Source: Trichoplax adhaerens
Taxonomy: Eukaryota; Placozoa; Uniplacotomia; Trichoplacea; Trichoplacidae
Direction of reading: 5' to 3'
DNA: 64,000 nt
NCBI RefSeq assembly: GCF_000150275.1
Contig: NW_002060943.1
Span: 8,068,066 to 8,132,065, forward strand
Below are positions 1-12,102 of the stretch, piece by piece. The translations under genes and the position numbers were made by a program. How positions within the stretch are numbered: the first letter of the stretch is position 1; each line of letters begins with the position of its first letter. Under the pieces are notes generated by a model, which saw nothing but the letters and a program-made list of their open reading frames with translations, did no database searches and was not told the origin of the DNA.

Positions 1-54
1 GGCCTCCAATACGCCACAGTGGTAACGGTATACTGAACCACCAGTGTGCATGTC

Positions 55-230
55 TACTGTACAGTACAGTAGCAGAAGTGCTGTACACAACCGTATGGCA
101 TTTTGAAGATGTACAGTACTTGAGTACAGTACAATGCGTTTTTGTACTGTACTGTACAGTATCTTTTTAATGCGTAGCGGCGGAATACAGTACTGTACTG
201 TATACTGTGGTACTGTACACTGTACAGTAG
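55..230. repeat. Cluster of TACAGTAC/GTACTGTA palindromic words
   Basis: Overlapping copies of TACAGTAC, GTACTGTA and ACTGTACA fill this stretch. The words are self-complementary or nearly so, so the block could fold as stacked hairpins on either strand. The small reading frame through it is a by-product of the repeat. The same words recur elsewhere in the window, mostly between genes. Confidence 0.8.
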
Positions 231-1200
231 ATCTAAACATAAATGCGGACTACTGTCAATGGCGAAGTGATTTAGAAGTACTCGGTCTAGTTTACTCAAT
301 GTCTTCCTGAGTTTGTAATATTAAAAAGTCAAAGTTACAGTATCAATCCGCATAAGAAGATACAAGCAATAGTAGAATGGTGATTAGTTACTTAAATTTG
401 AAATAGTTATAATCATTTCCCGATATTACCGCTTGTATATACAGTAGAATTTGGTGTATAGTCAAGTAGTCAATCTAGACCTGACGTCAATCTAAGGGAT
501 TGAGCCAAAATCATTTAGGACTCTTGAACTTTGGACAAACTATGTCCATGTTAAACCTACGTTATCCGTTAAGCTGCATACAGTGCAGTATACTATACAA
601 TAGTATGCGTATAAAATACAGAGGAGTCCAAAATTGACTCTTTCAAACTTCAGTATTAGTATACGTCGTATAACGAAAGAGCTGCAAAGGTTCAATTTTT
701 CCAATACATAATAGTGAAACATGGCATACAAGAAAAGCGCTGTATCTCATCCTAAACACCGTTCCAAGATGTCATACCTCAAAATGACAAATGACCATTG
801 ATATGTATCTTACATGTTAGCACTATATGTTATCCATCATCAAGTAGCGAAATGCTGATGATTGCGTGTACAGTAGTTTCGAAAGATTTACGTAATCATT
901 AGTAAGTATATAATACGAGTAGATAAAGATCAAACAGTCGAAATTTTACAAGACTGATAAAATTATCATTCGTTAGTTCCTCTTGCTAAGATAGAATGGA
1001 AATAATGAATGATATATCTATAAGAATCAAATAACATATTAACAATTCAGTAGATTGCTTATTGTTTACTGATATCGTTATCTTTATTTACAATCGTATA
1101 ATCGATTATCTTATAGCATCTTTGTCAAAGCCATACAATGTCATATAATAACATACACGAATACGTATATATGGGGATGGTGTACAATAACCATTTGTGG
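231..1200. other. AT-rich intergenic DNA downstream of DUS4L
   Basis: No gene is supported here. Reading frames are short and interrupted on both strands. A weak TACAGT word cluster lies near 578-600. The last 120 bases probably hold the DUS4L 3' UTR, which ends near the minus-strand polyadenylation hexamer at 1083-1088. Confidence 0.5.
1083..1088 (-). terminator. Poly(A) signal AATAAA, probably for DUS4L
   Basis: TTTATT on the plus strand reads AATAAA on the minus strand, 113 bases past the DUS4L stop codon. Distance and strand fit a 3' end. It is a single hexamer in AT-rich DNA, so chance occurrence is possible. Confidence 0.45.
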
Positions 1201-2148
1201 TTATTCCAGTAAAATTTGATGGTGATCATGTAGATAATTTAATACCTCATCTTTGCTTCGTAAAGAACAGAAAAATTCTCTATCAGATTTGCAAGTAATT
1301 TTTTCTAACATGAATATTAGATGACGATGAAAAGGAGTAAAGTGAGTTTCCAGTTCAGAAGTAATTCGTACGAAATCTTCCACACAGCATATAGGGGTTT
1401 TACTATATCCAGCATATAAGGCTGGATTGCGAAGAATACCTCTAGCTGACATGACGCCATCGACATTAGTCTTATCATAGATTTCTTGGGCATCATCAAC
1501 TGTGAATACATTGCCATTTGCAATGACTGGAATGCTTACACTATCTTTGATTGTCTTAATAGCATCGTAGTGAACAGGTGTATGCTTTTCAGAGGTCGTA
1601 CGTCCATGTACAGTTATCCATGAAACACCCGCAGCTTCAGCCTTTCGACACAAGTCCACCGTGGTATTAATATCATTATGAATTCTTATTTTGATAGAAA
1701 TTGAGAAATTTTCGTTACAAATTTTCGATCGCGTATGTCTTACCATTTCCTTCACCAACTCGGGATGATTAATTAGATGTGCGCCGTAACCTTCATGCAT
1801 AGCCCACCTCTGTGGACATCCGCAGTTTAAATCGACACCATCTGCGTATGGAACAATCAGTTCTGTTGCATCCGCTAAATCGAATGCATTACTAGCTGCA
1901 AACTGGACTATCAACGGCCTATCGGATGCAACCGTTGTGAATTCGCTAGCACGAGCTTTTTCTGATTTAATAAACGACTCTGATATAATCATGGGCGTAA
2001 AAGCGACATCACATCCATATTTACGGACTAAACTTCTAAAAGGCAATTTAGAATACCTAACCATAGGAGCAGACATATACACTAATTTATTACTTTTTAA
2101 TAGTTCAACGACAATATTTTCTGCTTGCATTGTCTTTGCTATTATCAA
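1201..2148 (-). CDS. DUS4L: tRNA-dihydrouridine synthase, DUS4-like
   Basis: This is a single-exon gene of 315 codons, close to the usual length of animal DUS4L. DUS enzymes are flavoproteins that reduce specific uridines of tRNA to dihydrouridine using NAD(P)H; the yeast Dus4 branch acts on the D-loop. Seen in the protein: the N-terminal TIM-barrel motif APMVRYSKLPFR (about residues 27-38), the catalytic-loop motif DLNCGCPQRWAM near residue 105 with the expected active-site Cys in CGCP, the FMN/substrate motif HGRT, then IPVIANGNV and GVMSARGILRNPALYAGY, which bind FMN phosphate. The first Met is used; a second in-frame Met at codon 7 is an alternative. The gene points away from RPB1, so the two probably use a divergent upstream region. 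Lack of introns contrasts with the neighbours. Family assignment is secure. Confidence 0.93.
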   Translation of the reverse strand: MIIAKTMQAENIVVELLKSNKLVYMSAPMVRYSKLPFRSLVRKYGCDVAFTPMIISESFIKSEKARASEFTTVASDRPLIVQFAASNAFDLADATELIVPYADGVDLNCGCPQRWAMHEGYGAHLINHPELVKEMVRHTRSKICNENFSISIKIRIHNDINTTVDLCRKAEAAGVSWITVHGRTTSEKHTPVHYDAIKTIKDSVSIPVIANGNVFTVDDAQEIYDKTNVDGVMSARGILRNPALYAGYSKTPICCVEDFVRITSELETHFTPFHRHLIFMLEKITCKSDREFFCSLRSKDEVLNYLHDHHQILLE

Positions 2149-3326
2149 AAATCGATCTGCAAAAGTCTTTACTTGTGAGTCTAGATTTTCGTAAAAAAGA
2201 AAGTTATGTGCTTATAAAAAATTCGGTACAGGTACAGTACTACTATCTTGCTAAAGGCTGGGCAAGTATAGAAGGCTACTATATGTGTACCGAATGGAAT
2301 CCATTAAATTGCTTCTTAACTTAGTCAGTCAGTTTACCTATATCGTAAGAAACCGAAGAGTAATAATATAATTCTATATTATTTTCTTGTGCAGAAAATT
2401 GTTTACAATTACTTCTGTAATTTTAAAGTCAATCTTCTAGATGTATAAATCAGTATTAAATGTAAAGCATGTATTACACGTATACCAATCGCCGGCTAAT
2501 AGTAAAGTATTGATACCGATAGATTAAATTTAATGCAATATTCTACTCTATGATAGAATAGGCTATATAAATTAGAGTTCTTCAAGGAGTCATCATTATC
2601 AGCAAGTGAACGATAGTTTGTATAACACGAGTTGTAGTTTTTACACCTGTGCAGTATAACCACCTCCGAATATCGTATTGCCACTACTATTGCCTTACTC
2701 ACAATAGTCCTACAGTAAATACTTGTTATAATTTAGCACAAAGCATTATAGAGTCTGCTATCTTGCGATAATACTAGACGATACATTTTACCAACTTGTA
2801 GAACTAGCAAGTTTAAAATAATTCTTAAAAAGATGCAAACTTTTATGAGCATTCACCATAACACATAGCTACAGCAGCCATAGAACGTGCAGAACTTACG
2901 AGTTTGTGACAAAGCATACTTACAGTTTGTAAAGATATACTGGATGTCTGTCGATTCTAGTAGTTTGGTTACGTCAGGACTTATTCAGTAGAATGTGAAT
3001 TCAACTTGATTCAAATGCTGCTATAGTAAATGATACTTCTGTATTCGTCTTATGACTGAATCAGTGGATTTTCTCTAAATTCATCATACGATTTGTTGGA
3101 GTAAACTTGCCATTCATCTGTGGCTGCGTTTTATCGAATGGCTCGCTTCTAGGGTATGAGTTCGCAATGAATCCAGTCCAAAACTGATGTCATTAACCGT
3201 GACTCACTTGCAAAGATAGGGACTAGCAGAAGATGCCATACAGCACTGTCATAGTGACATCATTTTATCGCGGATAAGTCATGTGACATGAGTTATCCAA
3301 ATGACCGTGTACCGTAAAAATGATCG
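2149..3326. other. Divergent upstream region between DUS4L and RPB1
   Basis: No coding exon is supported. The region is AT-rich with only short open frames. It should hold the DUS4L promoter at its left end and distal RPB1 control sequence at its right end. I see no clear TATA box on the DUS4L side. Confidence 0.5.
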
Positions 3327-3348
3327 TACAGTACAGTACTGTACTGTA
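3327..3348. repeat. Perfect 22-bp palindrome of TACAGTAC words
   Basis: The 22 bases read identically on both strands: two TACAG units followed by their mirror, centred on AGTACT. It sits 88 bp upstream of the RPB1 TATA box and is followed within 20 bp by further CTGTACG words. It could be a dimeric protein site or simply a member of the dispersed repeat family. Confidence 0.85.
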
Positions 3349-3435
3349 AGTCTGTACGACTGTACGTCCAAGTCAGGAGGGCCCCTTCTGCCACTGATTT
3401 TCACTTCCCTCCCCCGCAGAACTCCTTGCGAAGAC

Positions 3436-3443
3436 TATATAAA
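3436..3443 (+). promoter_or_regulatory. TATA box of RPB1
   Basis: TATATAAA is followed about 25-30 bp later by TCAGTTTTCAG, a plausible initiator. This predicts a 5' UTR of about 220 bases before the RPB1 ATG at 3684. It lies in a locally more GC-rich stretch, so the match stands out from the background. Confidence 0.7.
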
Positions 3444-3683
3444 CCGGTGATCTCACGCTTTCAGTTTTCAGATCTGTTGTGAGGATCTATCACAGCAGAA
3501 GCGGGAAGGGAAAAGAGAGAGTTTTTGATTCATTTAAAGGATAAAAACTACATCGAGGGACATTGAATAGAAGAAGAGCAATTCCTTTGAATTAACAGAC
3601 TGTTTAAGGTTGCTTTCTAGCATACGAGCAAGTCCATTTGTATTTACGGTGTCTTTGGAAAGAGGGGCTGTTAAAAAATCAAA

Positions 3684-6600
3684 ATGGCGCAGCAACAGCA
3701 AATTATTTCAACAGCTCCAATAAGGAATATCAACCGAGTTCAGTTTGGAATTCTTAGTCCGGATGAAATTGTAAGTTTAGGCTGGCATGTTTTCCATTTC
3801 TCGTTGATTTGAATGTGCAAATCTAGCTAATGGGCTCGTGGGTTGTAGAAATTTCATTGCTGTTTATTGCGCTAGCAGAGTAGTCGTTATGAACGTGCTT
3901 GTCTTTGATCTTTTGCACTAGTTATGAACAGCCGTGATGTACTAGTGCACACGCAGACTAATACTTGCCACTATTACATGCATACTACTGAATGTGCACT
4001 ATAGTAGTGAAGTCGATACAGGAACACTACTAAAGCACAGTACTGTATATTAATTAGAACTCTAGTATCTTGATTGACTATCATTAAGAATTGACCGCAC
4101 TTAAGTGCCATCATTCATGAATTCATTTACCTACCTACATACCAGCATACACAATAAGATTAGATTAGTTAGTACATAGGAAGGATATTGCTGTTGTAGC
4201 CGGACTTTTCTCGTTTCAAAAATGGACTTACATTTAGAGACTTGGTTTTTTGAAAAGTACAGTACAGTAGTGTGGATGCCAGACCGCAGCTACTGCTGCA
4301 AGTTAAGGTAGTAGGTAAAACGCAGCAGCGTGGATTGCTACGGTATTAGCCTAAATGGTCTTGTCGTGAAGTATTTACAGCCATTTTTGACAATGTAAAA
4401 ACATCGAGAAAACTTCGTGTTGCCAATAGATTGATGAAATGTTTTTGAAAGGTTTATTGACCTGTTATTATTCACTAATTGCAGCTACAGACTGATATGG
4501 AATATTCTTCCTTATTTAGAGTTATTGATGAGGATAATTATACAGTACTTGGGTATTGAATATATTTAGATATTTTCTGCTTTATATTGACTGTTTAGAA
4601 ACGAATGTCTGTGACACCAGGCGGAATTCGATACGCTGAAACATATGAAGCAGGCAAACCGAAATTATGTGGTTTATTAGATCCAAGACAAGGACCAGTT
4701 GATCGTAGCTCAAGATGCCAGACTTGCGCGGGTACCGTTAATGAGTGCCCTGGTCACTTCGGGCATATTGAACTAGCCAGGCCCGTATTTCATATTGGTT
4801 TCTTGGTCAAATCAATCAAGATACTTCGTTGTGTATGCTTTTACTGCTCTAAGCTACTCATAAAAAAGGTACAGATTGAAATCTGTATTCTATTATACGT
4901 TCGAAACTATTTCTAAGCTGAGGAATTAAGCATAAAATGAAATGTACTATACAACAGATACAATTTTATGTTTATACTACGTAACGTTACGTAATAGAAT
5001 TGTTACATTACATGTTGGTATAAAGATCTTTACTGAGTATCTGCTGACCATAAATCTTGCAGTTCATCTAACATATTTCTTCCTATTTATTCGTTTTATG
5101 CTTTACGATAGTCTGATCCAAAGGTCATCGATATAATATCTAAGACACGGGGCAGACTAAGAGTAAGATTGCAACATATATATGATCTATGTAAAAGCAA
5201 GAATATCTGCCAAAATGATGATGGCGAAGATGCAGAAGGCTTAGATGAGAAAAAGGTAGCTCTTGGTGTAATTTATATAAATGTGCGAGAGTGTATACGG
5301 ATTCGGATATATACTTGATATTGCAATGTATTTTTCAATCAACGCGCATAACACAATTTGTACAATTTATTATTTAGGAACATAGTGGATGTGGACGCCA
5401 TCAACCTATCATTAGGCGCAATGGATTAGAATTAACTGCTGAATGGAAAAAAATAAATGAAGATTCTCAAGAGAGAAAAATCAATCTAACAGCTGAACGT
5501 GTCTATGAAATATTCAAACGTATATCTGATGAAGATTCTGAAGTACTTGGAATGGATCCACGATTTGCTCGACCCGATTGGATGATTATCACATGTTTGC
5601 CAGTTCCTCCTCTACATGTTAGACCATCTGTAGTGATGCATGGCTCTGCAAGAAGCCAGGTAAAGATTTTATTCAAGTAATCTGAATGTAACGTGTCTGA
5701 TTTTAATTCTTGATAAAGATACTGTAATAATGTATTAATATGTATATCTTATAGGATGATTTAACGCATAAACTGGCAGATATAATCAAGGCGAATAACA
5801 ACCTGCAACGGAACGAAAGCTGTGGCGCTCCGGCTCATGTTATTACGGAAGATACTAGAATGCTGCAATTCCATGTTACTACGTTAACTGACAATGAAGT
5901 CCCTGGAATGCCTAAGGTATTATTTTCTGCCTAAAGTTAGCTTTTACCGGTATGCAGTGCATTTCATACGCTTCTTTATTTAGGCAATGCAAAAATCTGG
6001 GAGACCGTTGAAATCAATTAAGCAAAGGTTAAAAGGTAAAGAGGGTCGTATTCGTGGTAATTTGATGGGAAAACGTGTAGATTTTTCTGCCCGTACTGTC
6101 ATCACGCCGGATTCAAATCTTGAGATTGATCAAGTTGGGGTTCCTCGATCTATTGCTCAAACACTCTCATATCCTGAGATAGTAACTCCTCTAAACATTG
6201 ATAGGTAATAAAAAATGTCGCTATATGTAGTATACAGCATACTGGTATACTCGTATATTTATTGGGCATTTCGATTAATGTATAAAATGGGTGAATGTGC
6301 GGTAACCTTTACCAATTCATATTAACGATTTTAAAATTTCTATCGGTAGGATGTATGTATTAGTAAGACGAGGACCGGATCACTATCCCGGCGCCAAATA
6401 TGTTATTCGAGAGTCGGGAGAACGGATAAATTTAAAATTTCGTGCTTCCCGCGATGACTTAACGTTACACTTTGGCGATAAGGTTAACTATGACTTGGTT
6501 TTAACATTTCTCTCGTCTTTAATTTTATGGGTTGCATTTTACCAGTGACTTGACTTGATAACGTATTGTCGAATAAATTATACTGGTAAGGTGTCTATTG

Positions 6601-9600
6601 TAAAAGAAAAACTAAAATTAAGTAATTACTTGTTATATAGGTCGAAAGGCATATTCAAAACGACGATATTATCGTATTTAATCGTCAACCTACACTACAT
6701 AAGATGTCTATGATGGGTCATCGAGTGAGAATATTGCCATGGTCAACATTTAGATTGAATCTTAGGTAAAAATCGTTTGATAGTATATGTAAATCGAGGA
6801 TCAAGTCACTTTCAAAGTCAACTGAATCTATGATAAGTGCTATTTTCCTCGAATATTATCCTGACGATCCTATTCGCTGGGGGTCCACTACTCTTCCGTA
6901 CCATAACGGTGGATGATCTCAGACACCATATCGTCGACATTAACAATCACTATGCTACGTGTATATCGCAAATTGATTGGATATTGTGATTTATGAAGTA
7001 AAATTTTATAGATGTAATATCTTACAATGCCTGTATTTTAATTTTTGAATAGTGTTACCACACCTTATAATGCTGATTTCGATGGAGATGAAATGAATTT
7101 GCATGTACCCCAGTCGTTGGAATCTCGAGCGGAAATAACAGAGATTTGCATGGTACCTCGGCAAATAGTGACGCCACAATCAAATAAACCCGTTATGGGT
7201 ATTGTGCAAGATTCGCTAACGGCAGTACGCAAGTTTACCATGCGAGATGTCTTCTTAGAAAAAGTAAGCTGAATAGAATTGATGTAAAGTAGAAAAAGGT
7301 TACGATTAAGTATGTATCGATATTTTTTAGGAAGTGGTGATGAATTTATTGATGTGGCTCCCGAATTGGAATGGGAAGATGCCACAACCTGCTATTCTTA
7401 GACCGAAAGAGTTATGGACAGGCAAACAGATATTCAGCTTAATTATACCAGGAAATGTTAACTTAATCAGAACACATTCCACTCATCCAGATGACGAAGA
7501 CAAAGGTCCATATAAATTTATTTCTCCGGGTGATACTAAGGTATATGTTAATAAAATAAACGCTTGCCTCGTACAAGTTTCTACCTTGTAACGAATTATT
7601 AATTGGGATCATTCTTACTGAATAGGTTCTAATTGAACACGGGGAAGTTATTTCTGGTATTTTATGCAAAAGGACACTTGGTACATCCTCTGGGAGTTTA
7701 GTCCATGTCATTTTTAATGAATTGGGACATGAAGTTGCCCGACAGTTTTATGGCAATATTCAGACCGTAGTCAATAACTGGTTATTGATTGAAGGTCACA
7801 GTATTGGTATAGGAGACTCAATTGCAGATGAAGCTACTTATCAGGATATTCAAAGCACTATACTTAAAGCCAAACAAGATGTAGTTGAAGTTATAGAAAA
7901 AGCCCATAACGATGAGCTTGAACCTACACCTGGGAATACTTTAAGAAAAACTTTTGAAAATCAGGTTTGTGATATAATAATGTGCTGCATAGTAAGTTGA
8001 AAAATTGACTTACTTTCAACTGTAATCGCTTTTAGGTAAATCGTATTCTTAACGATGCTCGAGATAAAACTGGAAGTAGTGCCCAGAAAAGTTTATCCAA
8101 TTTTAATAATTTTAAAGCTATGGTTGTTGCCGGATCTAAAGGATCCAAGATTAACATTTCTCAGGTATAGCTATACGAAATTGGATACAATTGTTCAATG
8201 TGCTTGTCATCTGATGTATGTAGGCATTATAGAAGTGAAGGATTTATTTAGATTAAGTTATCCCTTTAAAATAGGTTATTGCTGTAGTCGGACAACAGAA
8301 TGTGGAAGGCAAGCGAATTCCGTTCGGGTTCCGCCATAGAACTTTGCCCCATTTTATTCAGGACGATTATGGTCCAGAAAGTCGCGGATTCGTGGAAAAT
8401 TCATATTTAGCTGGTTTAACACCAACTGAATTTTTCTTTCATGCAATGGGTGGTCGTGAAGGTTTGATTGATACAGCAGTTAAAACTGCTGAAACTGGTT
8501 ACATCCAAAGACGCTTGATTAAAGCTATGGAAGGAGTGATGGTGCATTACGATGGAACTGTACGTAATGCTAACATGCAATTGATCCAGCTATGTTATGG
8601 AGAAGATGGATTGGACGGAAGTGCAATTGAATTTCAAGATATGCCGAGTTTGAAGCTATCGCACACTGGTTTTCAGAGACGTTTCCGTTTTGATATTCAA
8701 AACGAAAAGTAGGGACTTAATATGACCTATACTGACATTATTCATTTAATTTGTAATTATTAAATTGTTTCTATGTGTTATTAGGCGCCTTAAGCAATAC
8801 TTACATGGTAATATTGTAAGATCAATAATCACGGATGCCGAAGTTAAAGAAAAATTACAATCTGAATTTGAGCAACTAAGCAAAGACAGAAATGCAGTTC
8901 GAAGCATTCTCCAAAATGGCGATAGCAGAGTTGCTCTGCCAGTAAATTTAAACCGTCTAATTTGGAATGCACAGAAGATTTTCCACGTCGATCCTCGTAA
9001 ATCGAGTGATCTCCATCCAATGAAAGTTATTGATGGTTAGTGGTGAATGCAAATAGGCAGTTATTTATTATCTGTTAGATGCTTCTTTCTTTCTATTAAA
9101 GCTTGATAAATTTACAATATTAGATGTTTGTGAATTGTCAAGGAAATTAGTAATAGTCCACGGGGAGGACAGGATAAGTAAACAAGCTCAAGAAAATGCT
9201 ACGTTACTGTTTAATATTTTGCTACGATCTGTATTGTCCTCAAAACGTGTAACAGAAGAGTATCATTTGACCTCTGAAGCGTTTGATTGGCTAATAGGGG
9301 AAGTAGAATCTAGATTTCAGCAATCTCAGGCAAGTGATTTTTTAATGTAAAAATACGGTATCTGTGGGTGCCATGTCAAAATAAAAATTACATTTTAAAA
9401 TTTTTTGATTGTTTTATATAAAGGTACAACCTGGTGAAATGGTTGGCCCTCTAGCAGCTCAATCCCTTGGTGAACCGGCAACGCAAATGACACTAAATAC
9501 ATTTCATTATGCTGGGGTATCGGCTAAAAATGTAACACTCGGTGTTCCTAGACTAAAGGAGATAATAAATGTTTCCAAGAAACCGAAAACTCCATCTTTG

Positions 9601-11794
9601 ACTGTCATACTTACAGGACCTGCTGCTAGGGATGCTGAGAAAGCAAAGGTTTTTACCAATACATAAATATTTTCTGCATTGATAGTTGACAATTACTTAC
9701 CTTGATTTTTTTCACTCTACAATGCAGGATGTTCTTTGTCGTTTAGAGCATACGACATTACGTAAAGTTACAGCAAATACTGCAATCTATTATGATCCAA
9801 ATCCCAAAAATACCGTTATCAGTGAAGATCAAGAGTTTGTCAACGCTTACTATGAAATGCCTGATTTTGAGCCATCGCAGTTATCGCCGTGGTTGCTACG
9901 TATAGAATTAGATCGAAAGAGAATGACTGACAAAAAACTAACTATGGAACAAATAGCGGAAAAAATCAATGCCGGATTTGGAGAGGATTTAAACTGTATC
10001 TTTAACGATGATAATGCCGAAAAGCTTATTTTACGAATAAGGATTGTCAACAATGACAATAAAGAGGGTGTTGATAGAGATGAACAATGGGATAGAATGG
10101 ATGATGATGTATTTTTACGATGTATAGAATCTAATATGTTGAGCGACATGACTTTACAGGGAATAGAGCAAATATCTAAGGTATACATGCATCTACCCCT
10201 TCAAGACAGTAAAAAACGAATGATAATCAACGAGGAAGGAGAGTACAAAGCTATTCAGGAGTGGATTTTAGAAACTGATGGTGTTAATTTGCAAAAGGTA
10301 TTAAGTGTGAAAGACGTTGATGCTGTCAAAAGTACTTCTAATGATATTGTCGAGATTTTTTCTGTTCTTGGAATTGAAGCAGTTCGTAAGGCGGTTGAAA
10401 AAGAAATGAATCACGTTATTTCCTTTGATGGATCTTACGTCAATTATCGTCATTTAGCTCTGTTGTGTGATGTCATGACATGTAGAGGCCATTTGATGGC
10501 TATTACAAGACACGGTATAAATCGTCAAGAAGTTGGTGCTCTTATGAGGTGTAGTTTCGAAGAAACTGTAGATATATTGATGGATGCAGCATTCCATTCT
10601 GAGACAGATTATTTGCGTGGTGTGAGTGAAAATATAATGTTAGGTCAACTATCCAAAATTGGTACTGGATGTTTTGATTTGCTGTTAGATCCAGAAAAAT
10701 GTAAAGATGGTATGGAAATACCAGCCAATGTTCCAGTTGCCGGTATGATTAATGGGGTTGGTGCTGGAGTTTTTTATGGTGATGGCGCTGGAATGTCGCC
10801 GCAAATGACGCCTTGGGATTCTAGTCTGACCACTCCAAGTTACGAAGGTCCGTATACTCCTGGTATGGGAGGCGGTATGACTCCAGGAGCGGCTGGATTT
10901 TCTCCATCTGGAGCTTCAGAGCCAAGTTTCAGTCCCGCTAGTTACAGTCCTAATTGGAGTCCAGGTCCAGCGGCTTCACCTGGCTCTCCAGGACCTAGTA
11001 GCCCATACATGCAAAGTCCAAGTTATTCTCCTGCAAGTCCGAATTATCAGCCGACATCACCTTCTATGTCGCCTTCCAGTCCATCATACTCACCGTCGAG
11101 TCCAAGCTACTCACCGACTTCTCCAAGTTATTCCCCTTCGTCTCCGTCATATATGCCAACGTCGCCAAAATATTCGCCAACATCGCCAAGCTATTCACCG
11201 ACGTCTCCAAGGTATTCTCCGACATCGCCAAGTTATTCTCCAACTTCTCCAAGGTATTCTCCAACATCGCCAAGTTATTCACCAACTTCGCCAAGATATT
11301 CACCAACTTCGCCAAGCTATTCTCCAACATCACCGCGGTATTCCCCAACATCACCTAGTTATTCTCCAACATCTCCGAGTTATTCTCCAACTTCACCGAG
11401 ATATTCACCGACGTCACCAAGTTATTCACCTACTTCGCCAAGTTACTCTCCGACATCGCCTAAGTACTCGCCGACATCACCGAGGTATTCTCCAACTTCT
11501 CCGAGTTACTCTCCGACGTCTCCATCTTACTCTCCGACTTCACCTTCTTATTCACCAACGTCGCCATCATACTCTCCTACGTCACCGTCGTATTCTCCGA
11601 CATCTCCGAGGTACTCTCCAACTTCTCCGTCGTATTCTCCAACATCTCCCCGGTATTCACCAACGTCACCGTCGTATTCACCAACATCTCCTCGGTATTC
11701 ACCAACGTCTCCATCGTATTCACCAACCTCTCCTTCTTATTCTCCAACTTCTCCTTCTTATTCTCCAACATCACCTGATTACAGTCCTAATTAA
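3684..11794 (+). CDS. POLR2A: RNA polymerase II largest subunit RPB1
   Basis: This is the catalytic subunit of nuclear RNA polymerase II. I join 17 exons: 3684-3770, 4599-4868, 5112-5255, 5378-5659, 5755-5916, 5984-6204, 6350-6482, 6641-6765, 7053-7263, 7331-7540, 7626-7964, 8036-8164, 8275-8708, 8785-9035, 9124-9329, 9424-9648, 9728-11794. This gives 1,831 residues (human about 1,970). Seen: the N-terminal zinc site CQTC..CPGHFGH (exon 2); the catalytic [10 protein letters not shown] with three Mg-binding Asp near residues 483-487 (exon 9); the bridge-helix segment with [18 protein letters not shown] (exon 13); the trigger loop [21 protein letters not shown] (exon 16); then a Gly/Ser/Pro-rich linker and 36 CTD heptads. 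The protein ends YSPN, without the acidic tip of vertebrate RPB1. All introns are GT-AG except the one after exon 15, which starts GC. Confidence 0.97.
11024..11779 (+). repeat. Coding 21-bp repeat array: 36 CTD heptads
   Basis: Exactly 36 consecutive 7-residue units with consensus YSPTSPS lie inside the last RPB1 exon. Position 7 is Ser in most, Arg in nine (units 9, 11, 13, 15, 18, 22, 28, 30, 32), Lys in two (7, 21), Asn in the first and Asp in the last. Units 1-7 are the most degenerate, with one starting in Met instead of Tyr. Arg and Ser units alternate in units 8-15 and 27-33. Long antisense frames here are by-products of the repeat. Confidence 0.95.
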
Positions 11795-12060
11795 TAGTTA
11801 TTATACTGTCATGTTTATATTGTATTGTATATTTGGTATAATAGCAATAAGACATTAACTATATGCAATTGGTTGTATTGTGTCTTATAGGCAGTTTGTA
11901 TGACTGAATTAATTTCTTGATTGTTTCGATATCAATGATGTAAGAGAGAAGTTATCTATGTTAGAATAATATGTCTTTATCATAAAACCGACTTTCGTTT
12001 CAGGTTAGGCAATTGTATGACAACTGCTAATTCTAACTACAGTTAATGTTATTGTATGTA

Positions 12061-12066
12061 AATAAA
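12061..12066 (+). terminator. Poly(A) signal AATAAA for RPB1
   Basis: AATAAA lies 267 bases past the RPB1 stop codon; a second copy follows at 12097-12102. Either would give a 3' UTR of about 290-330 bases. Confidence 0.6.
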
Positions 12067-12102
12067 GTACCAGATCAAACACTGTATGTTTAGGCAAATA
12101 AA

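Noticed and set aside
11064-11774. Long minus-strand frames opposite the RPB1 CTD
   Set aside because: They are mirror images of the 21-bp coding repeat, with monotonous LVNTLEML-like composition.
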